Source: Acidobacteriota bacterium (GTDB lineage Bacteria; Actinomycetota; Acidimicrobiia; Acidimicrobiales; UBA8190). Taken from it: a DNA stretch of 8,297 nt. This document shows, one piece after another, positions 1 through 6,689 of this stretch (its first letter is position 1; the number at the start of each line of letters is the position of its first letter). The position numbers were made by a program, and so were the translations under genes. The notes under the pieces are model-generated. The model was given only the letters and a program-made list of their open reading frames with translations, ran no database searches and had not been told where the DNA came from. Location: contig JAGWNV010000102.1 in assembly GCA_028872975.1 (NCBI GenBank), forward strand, positions 1 to 8,297. Reading direction: 5' to 3'.

Positions 1-1
1 C

Positions 2-241
2 GTCGGCGTCGCCGTGCCCTTCGGCCCGTGGGCGCACGACCTGGGATTCCGCTCGCTGTCGGCTCCCTACTTCGGCGCGCTGGCCGCCATGGTCGTCATG
101 TACCTCGCCCTCGTGGAGGTCGCCAAGGTGGAGTTCTTCCGTCACCTGCGACCGGCGGTGGCCCGGCCCCGCGACCGCATGCGGCGCCGGGTCCACCGTC
201 GGGCAGCTCGTTTCAGCCGCGGCGGCCCCGTCCCTCGCTGA
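2..241 (+). CDS. Cation-transporting P-type ATPase, C-terminal fragment
   Basis: This is the last 79 residues of a protein that begins before the window; the frame is open from base 2. It resembles the end of the C-terminal membrane domain of MgtA-like or general cation P-type ATPases. The pattern PFGPWAHDLGF leads into a hydrophobic helix (about residues 22-40 of the fragment) ending in YLALVEVAKVEFF, the usual last helix and its exit. The catalytic domains are outside the window, so the transported ion cannot be read here. After the helix comes a strongly basic tail of about 30 residues, rich in Arg (for example RDRMRRRVHRR), longer than is usual for the family. It is probably cytoplasmic. 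A GTG at 14 is internal, not a start. A hairpin follows the stop codon at once. Confidence 0.75.
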   Translation, partial: VGVAVPFGPWAHDLGFRSLSAPYFGALAAMVVMYLALVEVAKVEFFRHLRPAVARPRDRMRRRVHRRAARFSRGGPVPR

Positions 242-243
242 CG

Positions 244-274
244 CCGAGGACGGCCGACAACGGGCCGGCCTCGG
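244..274 (+). terminator. Terminator-like GC hairpin after the ATPase gene
   Basis: Two 12-base arms (244-255, CCGAGGACGGCC; 263-274, GGCCGGCCTCGG) pair with one mismatch around a 7-base loop. The hairpin begins three bases after the ATPase stop codon. There is no clear T-tract, as is common in GC-rich actinobacteria. It could also serve the GNAT gene, which ends at 304 on the other strand. The fold is read directly; terminator activity is inferred. Confidence 0.55.
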
Positions 275-303
275 TTCACGCCGCCAACCGGATGTCGATA
301 CCG

Positions 304-789
304 TCAGGAGCCTCCTGCCCTGTCCCCGGCCAGGCCGGGGCGACGGGAGAGATCGAGGCTGAAGGCCCTGGCTTCGGGGTAGTGGCCGTAGAAGCCGATG
401 CGGTCGTAGCCCCGTGCCGAGTAGAGCGCCACGGCCTCGGGCTGGCGGGGACCGGTCTCCAGGATCAACCGGGTGTAGTTCGCCTCCCAGGCCGCATCTT
501 CGAGGGCCCCGAGCACCCGGACCGCCAGGCCGCGCCGGCGGAAGCGGGGGTCGGTCCACATCCGCTTCACCTCGCAGGTCGTGGCGTCGTGGCGACGGAA
601 CCCACCGCCCGCCATCGTCGTCGGGCCCTCCACGAGCACGATGAAGAGCCCCGACGGCGGCTCGAACTCCTCGGCGGTGGCTCTCGACATCTCGAGGTTC
701 TCGCCGTAGCGGGTGTCGTACTCGGCGGTGAGGCCGGCGAGGAGCGCCGCCGCCGCCTCGTCGCCCAGTCGCACCCGGCGCATCTCCAC
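304..789 (-). CDS. GNAT family N-acetyltransferase
   Basis: A 161-residue single-domain protein of normal GNAT length, expected to move an acetyl group from acetyl-CoA to an amine in the cytoplasm. Motif A is visible at about residues 73-89: EVKRMWTDPRFRRRGLA, with the acetyl-CoA-binding R-x-x-G-x-A pattern at R84-RR-GL-A89. Motif B follows in LILETGPRQPEAVALYSARGY (split here as LILETGPRQPEAVALYS then ARGY, about 108-128), and the C-terminal strand reads AFSLDL. The substrate cannot be predicted. The start taken is GTG at 789, because a -10-like hexamer lies 8 nt upstream; an in-frame ATG at 783 would remove only two residues. The gene is divergent from the M48 protease gene, and both promoters lie in the 86 bp between them. 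Confidence 0.85.
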   Translation of the reverse strand: MEMRRVRLGDEAAAALLAGLTAEYDTRYGENLEMSRATAEEFEPPSGLFIVLVEGPTTMAGGGFRRHDATTCEVKRMWTDPRFRRRGLAVRVLGALEDAAWEANYTRLILETGPRQPEAVALYSARGYDRIGFYGHYPEARAFSLDLSRRPGLAGDRAGGS

Positions 790-797
790 GGCCCGGC

Positions 798-803
798 ATC
801 TTC
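798..803 (-). promoter_or_regulatory. Leaderless-type -10 hexamer of the GNAT gene
   Basis: On the minus strand this reads GAAGAT, 8 nt before the GTG at 789. It has the A at position 2 and T at position 6 of the actinobacterial TAnnnT box. No Shine-Dalgarno sequence stands at a useful distance, so transcription probably begins at or next to the start codon. The same spacing recurs at other genes in this window. Confidence 0.4.
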
Positions 804-862
804 GTGCAGCCGGCGCCGTGGCGCACTCCGGTGCGGGGACGGCGCCGCCCGCCGGGCTCCGC

Positions 863-868
863 TACCGT
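863..868 (+). promoter_or_regulatory. Leaderless-type -10 hexamer of the M48 protease gene
   Basis: TACCGT fits TAnnnT and lies 7 nt before a GTG at 876. There is no Shine-Dalgarno sequence. This is the main reason for starting the protease at 876 rather than further upstream. Confidence 0.5.
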
Positions 869-875
869 CCGTCGA

Positions 876-1841
876 GTGGTGCTCGGGACGGCGGACGGCT
901 CTCTCGCCGTCTTCTTCGGCGCCGCCGTGGGCTTCATGCTCGCCTCGCTCTTCGCCGGCGCGGCGCGTCGCAGGCGGGGGGGCCGGCGCGGCCGGTCCGG
1001 CCACGACGGGGGTGGCGGGTTCCTCACCCCGTCGCCGGGACGGGTCAGCGACCCTCGGCGGCTGCAGGCGCGGGCCCTCCTCATCGTCGCCTACGCGGTG
1101 TGGGCGGCGGTGCTGACCGCCTACGGGGAGCCCGTCCTGGGACCGGTCGCCGCCCTCGTGCTCCTCGAGTTCGCCCTGGCCCTCCTCCGGGCCGCCGCCG
1201 TCACGGGGGGCGTGGTGGAGGACACCGGGGTGGCCGATCGGGTAGGGGCGCTGATGACGGAGCTGTGCCGCCGGGCCGGTTGCCCGTGTCCGTCGATGGT
1301 GCTCCGCGACGATGCGGTCCGGGCCGCCGCCGTGCGCCGGGTCCAAGGCCAGGTCGCCATCGTCCTCTCCAGGCCGTTCGCCGCCGCCGTGACCGACGAG
1401 GAGCTCACCGCGCTCCTCGCCCACGAGCTCGTCCACGTCCTGCGTGACGACCTCGCCGCCGCCCGTCGGCGGTGGCTCGCCTCCTCCCTGGCGGGCCTGG
1501 CGCTGGCCGTCGCCGCCGGCGTGGCGGTCCGCGTCTCGATCCTCGCCGCCGCGCCCGTCCTCACCGCCGCCTGGCTGGTGGGGACCATGGCCTCCAACGT
1601 GGCACTCAGCCCGCTCAACCGGTGGAGGGAGGAGCGGGCCGACGCCGAGGGGGCGCTGCTGGGCGGCGACCCCGGCGCACGGGCGCGGGCGCTCGCCAAG
1701 ACCCAGTCGTCGTCCCGGGAGATGCGGGCACAGCTCTACGGCCGGGCGCCGTGGCGGTGGCTGCTGTTCCCGCTTTCGTGGAGGATGCCGACCCATCCTC
1801 CGATGGCGCGGCGCCTGGCCCGTCTCGAGGCGAGGTCGTAG
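876..1841 (+). CDS. M48-family (HtpX/Ste24-like) membrane zinc metalloprotease
   Basis: A 321-residue membrane protease of the M48 family, usual length for the simpler members. The zinc motif HExxH is at residues 183-187 (AHELVHVLRDD). The third ligand is in REERADAEGA, where E252 fits the family pattern E-x-x-A-D. The C-terminus (PTHPPMARRLARLEA) is the typical M48 ending. Hydrophobic segments occur near residues 5-27, 62-80, 84-105 and, after the active site, about 195-240. The protease face is expected in the cytoplasm or at the membrane surface. M48 enzymes usually act in membrane protein quality control or peptide processing; no substrate is indicated here. The reading frame is open upstream to 804, but those 24 residues are Arg/Pro-rich and unlike an M48 N-terminus. 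A GTG at 879 is an equal alternative to 876. A VOC gene follows 37 bp downstream. Confidence 0.85.
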   Translation: MVLGTADGSLAVFFGAAVGFMLASLFAGAARRRRGGRRGRSGHDGGGGFLTPSPGRVSDPRRLQARALLIVAYAVWAAVLTAYGEPVLGPVAALVLLEFALALLRAAAVTGGVVEDTGVADRVGALMTELCRRAGCPCPSMVLRDDAVRAAAVRRVQGQVAIVLSRPFAAAVTDEELTALLAHELVHVLRDDLAAARRRWLASSLAGLALAVAAGVAVRVSILAAAPVLTAAWLVGTMASNVALSPLNRWREERADAEGALLGGDPGARARALAKTQSSSREMRAQLYGRAPWRWLLFPLSWRMPTHPPMARRLARLEARS

Positions 1842-1862
1842 GGGCGCGGGGCGACCGGCAGC

Positions 1863-1870
1863 GGGGAGAG
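1863..1870 (+). promoter_or_regulatory. Ribosome binding site of the VOC gene
   Basis: GGGGAGAG lies 8 nt before the ATG at 1879. No -10-like hexamer sits at the leaderless spacing, so this gene is more likely translated from a longer message, probably a read-through from the M48 gene. Confidence 0.5.
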
Positions 1871-1878
1871 ACTTGGAC

Positions 1879-2307
1879 ATGGTGACGAGGGTGCATCTTC
1901 GGGGCGTCGTGCTCGACACGACCGACGCCCGGCGGCTGGCCGAGTTCTACCGAGAGCTCCTGGGCTACGCCTACCGGCCCGGGGACGAGCCGCCCGCAGC
2001 CGGTGTCCCCGACGACAAGGACTGGCTGGTCCTCGTGGGTCCGCCGGGGACGACCAGGCTCGGGTTCCAGGAGGTGCCGCTGATCCCGGCGTCCACGTGG
2101 CCGGACCCCGCCGTGCCCCAACAGCTCCACCTGGACCTCGGCGTCGCCTCCGCCGACGACCTCCGGGCCGAGCACGAGCGCGCCCTCGCCCTCGGGGCCC
2201 GCCTCCTCGAGGACCGGTTCGATGACCCGGAGGAGCCGCTGTACGTCTACGCCGATCCGGCCGGCCACCCGTTCTGCATCTTCGTCGCCCCCGACCACGG
2301 CACGTAG
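1879..2307 (+). CDS. VOC / glyoxalase-like domain protein
   Basis: A 142-residue protein of the vicinal oxygen chelate superfamily, close to the Glyoxalase_6 type frequent in actinobacteria. The first beta-alpha-beta unit reads RGVVLDTTDARRLAEFY, followed by LLGY (residues 8-30). The middle has TWPDPAVPQQLHLDLGVAS (73-91), a strong family hallmark with H84. The last strand reads YADPAGHPFCIFV (124-136). Such proteins are usually small-molecule lyases, dioxygenases or resistance proteins with a bound metal; the substrate cannot be told, and calling it glyoxalase I would overreach. The ATG at 1879 is preferred over the GTG that follows it because of the Shine-Dalgarno sequence. It is likely second in an operon with the M48 protease, and the SCO6745-type gene begins 17 nt after its stop. 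Confidence 0.85.
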   Translation: MVTRVHLRGVVLDTTDARRLAEFYRELLGYAYRPGDEPPAAGVPDDKDWLVLVGPPGTTRLGFQEVPLIPASTWPDPAVPQQLHLDLGVASADDLRAEHERALALGARLLEDRFDDPEEPLYVYADPAGHPFCIFVAPDHGT

Positions 2308-2310
2308 TGC

Positions 2311-2316
2311 CAGACT
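2311..2316 (+). promoter_or_regulatory. Leaderless-type -10 hexamer of the SCO6745-family gene
   Basis: CAGACT has A at position 2 and T at position 6, and lies 7 nt before the ATG at 2324. No Shine-Dalgarno sequence is present. The gene could have its own promoter although the VOC stop codon is only 17 nt upstream. Confidence 0.35.
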
Positions 2317-2323
2317 GCCGAAC

Positions 2324-3214
2324 ATGATCCGGGACGCGTCGCTGGCCCGGAGGTTGTGGTCGCGGGTGGAGCCCATCCACGCCGTCACCTACTTCGCCCC
2401 CGAGGCGCGGGGCGCGCTGGACGACGCCGGCTACAGGGGCTTCTGGATGGGCTACTTCGCCGGGCGGGCGGCCCCCATGGGCCCGGTCGGGCCCGAGATC
2501 GTCTTCGCCACCTTCTACAACTTCTCGATGACCCACGTGGGAAGGGCGATCCCTGACGCGTGGAGATTCGCGCCCCCGAGCGCGGCGCTGTCGGCGCGCC
2601 TGGAAGGTTCGGTGGCGGCGCTGCGGCGGGCCTTCGCCGGCGCCGAGCTCGACCGGGCGCTGGACACGGCGGCGGCCATCGGGCGCGTGGCGGCGGCGTC
2701 GGCGCCGATGGAGGGCCGGACGCTGTTCGCCGCCAACCGGGGCCTGCCCTGGCCGGAGGACCCGGCCGGCGCCCTGTGGCACGCCTGCACGCTGCTCCGC
2801 GAGCACCGGGGGGACGGCCACGTGGCGGCCCTCACCGCCGCCGGCGTCGGGGGACGTGAGGCGAACGTGCTCCAGAGCGCCGCCGGCGTGGTCCCCCGGC
2901 AGGTGTTCGAGGTCGCCCGGCACTACGACGACGCCGAGTGGGGCGGCGTGTCGGCCGGGCTCGCCGACCGGGGCCTGCTCGACGGCGAGGGTCGGCTCAC
3001 GGCCGCCGGCGCGGCGCTGCGCAGGGACGTCGAGGCCCACACCGACCGCATCGCTCTCGGCGCCTACGAGGCCCTCGACGACGGGCAGTTCGCTGCCCTG
3101 CTCGACGCGCTCGCCCCTCTGGCCCGGGCCGTGATCGGTGCCGGCGACCTCCCAGCGGTGACGCCCATCGGGGCGCGCTTCGACGTCTCGGCGGGAGAGG
3201 GAAGACCGGCCTGA
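2324..3214 (+). CDS. SCO6745-family protein (winged-helix-like C-terminus)
   Basis: A 296-residue cytoplasmic protein matching from memory the actinobacterial family named after Streptomyces SCO6745. Hallmarks are RLWSRVEPIHAVTYFAPEA (residues 10-28), GFWMGYFAGRAAPMGPV (39-55) and the conserved FYNFSMTHVGRAIPDAW (64-80). The middle holds MEGRTLFAANRGLPWPEDP (129-147) and LWHACTLLREHRGDGHVAAL (151-170). The C-terminal third (about 190-240, with EWGGVSAGLADRGLLDGEGRLTA split as EWGGVSAGLADRGLL then DGEGRLTA) looks like a MarR-type winged helix, including the wing. The biochemical function of the family is not known to me; a role in sensing or regulation is only suggested by the fold. The length is normal and no damage is seen. 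Its stop lies 6 bp from the stop of the hypothetical gene on the other strand. Confidence 0.85.
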   Translation: MIRDASLARRLWSRVEPIHAVTYFAPEARGALDDAGYRGFWMGYFAGRAAPMGPVGPEIVFATFYNFSMTHVGRAIPDAWRFAPPSAALSARLEGSVAALRRAFAGAELDRALDTAAAIGRVAAASAPMEGRTLFAANRGLPWPEDPAGALWHACTLLREHRGDGHVAALTAAGVGGREANVLQSAAGVVPRQVFEVARHYDDAEWGGVSAGLADRGLLDGEGRLTAAGAALRRDVEAHTDRIALGAYEALDDGQFAALLDALAPLARAVIGAGDLPAVTPIGARFDVSAGEGRPA

Positions 3215-3220
3215 GGACCC

Positions 3221-3652
3221 TCAGGAGCCGGGCGCCCGGGTCCGGGTGCCCGGCGGCCGGAGGAAGTCGAGGCCGACGAGGACGCGGGTGACGTCGGCGG
3301 GCGGGCGGACGCCTCGGCGCACCACCTGGCGCCAGTACCGGCAGAACCAGTCGGGGTCGACCGTTGCGGCCTGCCTGCAGAGGTCAGCGGCCAGCCGCTG
3401 CCACTCGTGGCGCTCGGCGGGCGCCGCGCCGGGCAGCCTCCGGCTCATGTCGACGAGGGAGGCGAAGCGGGTGGGGAACTGCTCGGGCCACCTCCCCATG
3501 GCGTCCTCGCACAGCCCGATGACGGCCCTGCAGGTCTCCGGGGCCCACTCGGGGTCACGAGAGCCGGCCCGGGCCGGCGCGACGTCGTCCACCGTGAGCA
3601 CGGTCACCCCTCGGGCATCGACCCCCGCCCCACCGGGCTTGAACTCGGCCAC
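3221..3652 (-). CDS. Small hypothetical protein
   Basis: I do not recognise this protein. From the GTG at 3652 it has 143 residues, with no signal peptide or membrane helix, so it is likely cytoplasmic. It looks like a real coding sequence rather than a shadow: its composition is balanced, it has five Trp (W36, W55, W84, W102, W107) and conserved-looking stretches such as RWPEQFPTRFASLVDMSRRL (54-73) and DPDWFCRYWRQVVRRGV (99-115), and it fills the gap between flanking genes. The predicted secondary structure is mostly helical. The start is uncertain: the frame is open to 3754, with an ATG at 3733 and GTGs at 3754, 3607 and 3601. The upstream part is Pro-rich and would overlap the promoter or start of the divergent thioesterase gene, so a start at 3652 or 3607 is preferred. 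No clear ribosome binding site or -10 hexamer decides it. Confidence 0.6.
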   Translation of the reverse strand: MAEFKPGGAGVDARGVTVLTVDDVAPARAGSRDPEWAPETCRAVIGLCEDAMGRWPEQFPTRFASLVDMSRRLPGAAPAERHEWQRLAADLCRQAATVDPDWFCRYWRQVVRRGVRPPADVTRVLVGLDFLRPPGTRTRAPGS

Positions 3653-3717
3653 CCTCTGTGGCCGGGACGGGCGGACGATCGGCGAGGGTCCCGGTCCCGG
3701 TGCCGGCGGGGTCGGGG

Positions 3718-3723
3718 CAAGAT
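3718..3723 (+). promoter_or_regulatory. Leaderless-type -10 hexamer of the first thioesterase gene
   Basis: CAAGAT lies 8 nt before the ATG at 3732, with A and T at positions 2 and 6. It closely resembles the GAAGAT box of the GNAT gene at the same spacing. No Shine-Dalgarno sequence is seen. Confidence 0.4.
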
Positions 3724-3731
3724 GGGCCGCC

Positions 3732-4562
3732 ATGGGAGACCTGGGCGCCGACACGGCCGTCGAATCGCTCGGCGGCGGCCGGTACCGGGCCGTGCTCAGC
3801 CCGGACTGGGAGATCTGGGGGCCGATGGGCGGCTACGTGGCCTCCTGCGCCCTGCGGGCCGCCGGCGCCGAGAGCGCGCACCGGTCCCCGGCCGCCTTCT
3901 CCTGTCACTACCTCGGCGTGGGCCGCTTCGCCCCGGTCGACATCACCGTCGAGACGAGGCGGGCCGGGCGCTCCGCCTCCGCCCTCCGGGTGGAGATGTC
4001 CCAGGAGGGCCAGGCCGTCCTCGACGCCATGGTGTGGGCCACCGGCGACGGCGAGGGGCTCGAGCACGACGAGACGACGCCGCCCGAGGTGCCCGGGCCC
4101 GACGCCCTGCCGGGCATGGCCGAGCTCGTGGCCGAGGACACGCCGCGCCCGTACCCCTTCTGGGGCAACCTCGAGTCGAAGCCCATCGGCTTCGAGCCGG
4201 TCTGGCCCCCCGAAGGGCCGCGCCCGGCGTCGTGGCAGCAGTGGCTCCGGTTCGTCCCGACGGCCACCTTCGCCGATCCCTGGCTCGACGCGGCACGCCT
4301 CGTCGTCCTCGTCGATCTCCCCGGCTGGCCCTCCGCCCACAGGCCGCACGCCTGGACCGGGCCGCCCTTCATCGCCCCCAGCCTCGACCTGCACGTCGCC
4401 TTCCACCAGCCCGCCCACGACGAGCAGTGGCTGCTCTGCGACGGCGCCGCCCCGTTGTCCACCCGGGGCCTGTTCGGCTGGACGGCCCGGGTGTGGTCAC
4501 CGGGCGGCCGCCTGCACGCCTCGGGCGGCGGCCAGTGCCTGTACCGGCGCCTGCGCGGCTGA
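3732..4562 (+). CDS. Thioesterase family protein (4HBT_3-like double hotdog)
   Basis: A 276-residue protein of the acyl-CoA thioesterase-like double-hotdog family, expected to hydrolyse acyl-CoA in the cytoplasm. The N-terminal hotdog starts with PDWEIWGPMGGYVASCALRA (residues 24-43 hold this W-x-x-x-GG signature) and continues to SCHYLGVGRFAPVDITVE (57-74). The C-terminal hotdog has APSLDLHVAFHQP (215-227), DEQWLLCD (230-237) and ends in ASGGGQCLYRRL (263-274), where Q267 could match the catalytic Gln of TesB relatives. The ATG at 3732 is chosen because the homologous region begins about 20 residues later and a leaderless promoter fits; the open frame upstream to 3246 is the shadow of the gene on the other strand. 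It converges on a TesB-like gene 11 bp away. The chain length or substrate cannot be predicted. Confidence 0.85.
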   Translation: MGDLGADTAVESLGGGRYRAVLSPDWEIWGPMGGYVASCALRAAGAESAHRSPAAFSCHYLGVGRFAPVDITVETRRAGRSASALRVEMSQEGQAVLDAMVWATGDGEGLEHDETTPPEVPGPDALPGMAELVAEDTPRPYPFWGNLESKPIGFEPVWPPEGPRPASWQQWLRFVPTATFADPWLDAARLVVLVDLPGWPSAHRPHAWTGPPFIAPSLDLHVAFHQPAHDEQWLLCDGAAPLSTRGLFGWTARVWSPGGRLHASGGGQCLYRRLRG

Positions 4563-4573
4563 CCGGGCCGCGG

Positions 4574-5470
4574 TCAGTCGGGCCGGCGCCCCCACGGCGG
4601 CAGCTGGGGCTCGGCGCCGGGGATGGGTCGCACCAGGAGCTCCTGGGCCATCGAGAGCACGAGCGCCCCGTCGCCGTCGTACATGAGGCCCCGCACCGTC
4701 GCCCGGTTGCCCCGGACCGAGAGCGCCTGGAGCTCGTAGCGGACCCACTGGTCGAGGCGGGCGGGGCGGTGGAACCAGAGGGCGTGGTCGAGGCTGGCGT
4801 CGGTGTGGGTGCCCCAGGCCTGCTCGGAATAGGGACGGAACGACAGGTGGGTCTGGTCGGAGAAGTAGGCGGCCAGGCACAGGTGGAGCGCGGCGTCGTC
4901 GGGAAGGGGGCGGTCGACGCGCACCCAGTGCCGGCCGCTCGCCAGGAACGTCCCGTCGCCGGCGGGGACGGGATCGGCGATACGGAGGTCGAAGGGCATG
5001 GGCCCCTCGGCGCGCCCGAAGGCCTCGGGGCCGTCCATGTTGGTGGGCGGGGCCAGCTGGTAGTCGACCTCGCCCGCCTCCTCGATGTGGAACGAGCACA
5101 GGAACCTGGCCCGGGGCCGGCCGTCCTGGACGGCGGTCACCTCCCGGAGGGCGAAGGACCGGCTGTCGCGCACCGGCTCGACCTCGAAGACCACCTCGGC
5201 GTCGGGGACGACCGGCTGGAGGAAGTAGCCGTGGAGCGAGTGGGGGGCGAGGGCGGGGCCGCCCGAGGACGGCCCGGCCGCCGGCGTCGTGCCCGGTGTC
5301 ACGCTGCGGACGGCGGCCATGAGGGACTGGGCCACCACCATCCCTCCGAACACCCGGCCCACCGGGGACGGCGGTGTCCGCCCGGCGAAGCGGTCCGGGC
5401 CCTGCTCCTCGAGGTCGACGATGGGCCGGAGCTCCTCGGGGACCTCCTCCGTGGGGGCGGTGGCGGCCAC
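4574..5470 (-). CDS. tesB: TesB-like acyl-CoA thioesterase II
   Basis: A 298-residue double-hotdog thioesterase, close in length to Escherichia coli TesB, expected to release free fatty acid and CoA from acyl-CoA in the cytoplasm. The N-terminal hotdog shows GRVFGGMVVAQSLMAAVRSV (38-57), HSLHGYFLQP (77-86) and RDSRSFALREVTAVQDG (101-117). The C-terminal hotdog has AYFSDQTHL (201-209), SLDHALWFHRP (226-236) and MAQELLVR (274-281). By alignment from memory with E. coli TesB the triad Asp-Thr-Gln corresponds to D205, S226 and Q276, so Ser replaces Thr, which I recall as common in actinobacterial members. The start is taken as GTG at 5470. An in-frame GTG near 5497 would overlap the ATPase gene. 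The frame stays open up to 6703, but that part is only the shadow of the ATPase. It probably shares a message with the ATPase, 11 bp upstream. Confidence 0.88.
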   Translation of the reverse strand: MAATAPTEEVPEELRPIVDLEEQGPDRFAGRTPPSPVGRVFGGMVVAQSLMAAVRSVTPGTTPAAGPSSGGPALAPHSLHGYFLQPVVPDAEVVFEVEPVRDSRSFALREVTAVQDGRPRARFLCSFHIEEAGEVDYQLAPPTNMDGPEAFGRAEGPMPFDLRIADPVPAGDGTFLASGRHWVRVDRPLPDDAALHLCLAAYFSDQTHLSFRPYSEQAWGTHTDASLDHALWFHRPARLDQWVRYELQALSVRGNRATVRGLMYDGDGALVLSMAQELLVRPIPGAEPQLPPWGRRPD

Positions 5471-5481
5471 GGGGGCGGAGG

Positions 5482-6660
5482 TTAACCCCGGACCCCGGGC
5501 ATCCACCGCTTCATGTACTCGCCGAAGAGCGGCACGGTGAAGTCGATCTCGCCGCGGTCGGGCGCGTAGCACAGGGCGCGCTTGATGAGGCTGTCGCGCG
5601 TCGGGCTCAGGGCGGCGAGCGTTCGGCCCAGGGCGGCGGCCACGTCCGCGGTCCGCACCGGGCCCGGGCCGAGGCGGGCCATGGTGCCCATGTAGAGGCG
5701 CTCGGCCTTGGTGGAGGACGTGGCCCGGACCCGGAAGAAGCCGTCGTCGAGGGCGGCGATCGAGAGGGGGACGGCGCGGCGGAAGTCGTCCCCGGTGATG
5801 CGGTCCGGCCCGTCGGCGACGATCCAGGTTCGCTTGCCGAACTCCTGGAGGAAGTAGGGGTAGTTCCGGGTCACCTCCTGGGCCAGCGCGATGGCCGCCG
5901 GGTCCCACTCGACGCCCTCGTCGCGTGCCGGGGCCCGCAGGGCCTCCTCGGCCTGGGCGTCGGTGAGCGAGTCGATGACCGGGAACGTGAAGAGGCGCTC
6001 GGCGTAGGTCTTGGCCTCCCCGGTGAGGGCGGCCAGGTTCGGCAGTCCGGCGCCCGCCACCGTGACGGGCAGGCGGAGCTGGGCGGCGCGGTGCAGGCCG
6101 ACGATGAGGGCGGTGAGGGTGGGCCGGTCGACGTAGTGGAGCTCGTCGATGGTGAGCATGATCCCGGTGCGGTGCTCGCGCGCCACCTTGCCCAGCTCGA
6201 CGAAGAGCCCGGCCAGGTCGGCCTCGAGGTCGCCGGAGTCGGCCGGGCCGGCCACGGCGTCGACGTCGATGTGGAGCTCGATCCCGTCGGGGAGGCGGAG
6301 GGCGAAGGCCTTCAGGACCCCGAAGGCCCGCCGGAGGGCGCCCCCCAGCCGCCGCTTGGCGTCCATCTCGAGCAGGACCCGGCGGAGGGCGGAGGCGAGG
6401 GCGGAGGCGAGGGCGCCGTCCTCGGACACCTCGATGTGCTCGTGGAAGTACCCCCGGCCCTCGGCCAGCTCCTCGAACTCGTTGAGCAGGACCGTCTTGC
6501 CCACCCCCCGGAGCCCGGTGAGGAGCTGGCTCTGCTCGTTGCGCCCGGCCAGGACCCGCTGGAGGGTGACGTCCATGGCGTCGATCTCGGCGTCCCTGCC
6601 GACGAGGGCCTGGGGCCGGGAGCCGGCGCCGGGCGTGTAGGGGTTCCGGACCGGGTCCAC
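5482..6660 (-). CDS. AAA/STAND-type ATPase with C-terminal winged helix (COG1672-like)
   Basis: A 392-residue P-loop ATPase, without signal peptide or membrane helix. The N-terminus DPVRNPYTPGAGSRPQALVGR (read in parts, residues 2-22) is a typical opening for this actinobacterial family. Walker A is GLRGVGKT (49-56, K55), Walker B is IMLTIDELHYVD (167-178, D172 and E173), and AGAGLPNL (202-209) resembles sensor 1. The region 267-282 (YPYFLQEFGKRTWIVA) is characteristic, and residues about 318-386 look like a winged helix. Such proteins resemble Orc1/Cdc6 and bacterial STAND switches; roles in regulation or nucleic-acid binding are plausible, but no partner is shown. GTG at 6660 is chosen because the family N-terminus starts there and TACAGT lies 7 nt upstream. 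TesB follows 11 bp downstream. The promoter lies in the dyad-rich AT block, so a repressor acting there is possible. Confidence 0.85.
   Translation of the reverse strand: MDPVRNPYTPGAGSRPQALVGRDAEIDAMDVTLQRVLAGRNEQSQLLTGLRGVGKTVLLNEFEELAEGRGYFHEHIEVSEDGALASALASALRRVLLEMDAKRRLGGALRRAFGVLKAFALRLPDGIELHIDVDAVAGPADSGDLEADLAGLFVELGKVAREHRTGIMLTIDELHYVDRPTLTALIVGLHRAAQLRLPVTVAGAGLPNLAALTGEAKTYAERLFTFPVIDSLTDAQAEEALRAPARDEGVEWDPAAIALAQEVTRNYPYFLQEFGKRTWIVADGPDRITGDDFRRAVPLSIAALDDGFFRVRATSSTKAERLYMGTMARLGPGPVRTADVAAALGRTLAALSPTRDSLIKRALCYAPDRGEIDFTVPLFGEYMKRWMPGVRG
6389..6412 (-). repeat. Perfect 12-bp tandem duplication inside the ATPase gene
   Basis: The unit GCGGAGGCGAGG (plus strand) occurs twice in a row, at 6389-6400 and 6401-6412. 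It is in frame and encodes the repeated LASA pattern in residues about 83-92 (ALASALASAL) in the helical region after Walker A. Loss or gain of a unit would keep the frame. Confidence 0.8.
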
Positions 6661-6667
6661 GGGCCGG

Positions 6668-6673
6668 ACTGTA
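6668..6673 (-). promoter_or_regulatory. -10 hexamer of the ATPase gene
   Basis: On the minus strand this reads TACAGT, a good TAnnnT box 7 nt before the GTG at 6660. It implies a leaderless message. The matching -35 position, about 17 bp upstream, falls on the perfect palindrome at 6690-6708, so a protein bound there would be expected to affect this promoter. Confidence 0.55.
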
Positions 6674-6689
6674 CCGGTTTGTAGCCCCG

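Noticed and set aside
567..1919. Long open frame on the minus strand (450 codons) across the GNAT and M48 genes
   Set aside because: It is low-complexity (Arg, Pro, Gly, His), overlaps recognisable proteins on both strands, and shows no domain. Long antisense frames are expected at this GC content.
4563..4573. GC stretch between the two convergent thioesterase stops as a terminator
   Set aside because: Only 11 bases are available and they give no stem of convincing length.
3407..5485. Long open frame on the plus strand (692 codons) through both thioesterase genes
   Set aside because: Its translation is the Arg/Gly/Pro/Val-rich shadow of the two thioesterases and of the small hypothetical gene; no domain is seen.
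5374..6684. Long plus-strand frame (436 codons) opposite the ATPase
   Set aside because: It is Gly/Glu/Val-rich shadow sequence; the minus-strand ATPase has clear Walker motifs and explains the region.
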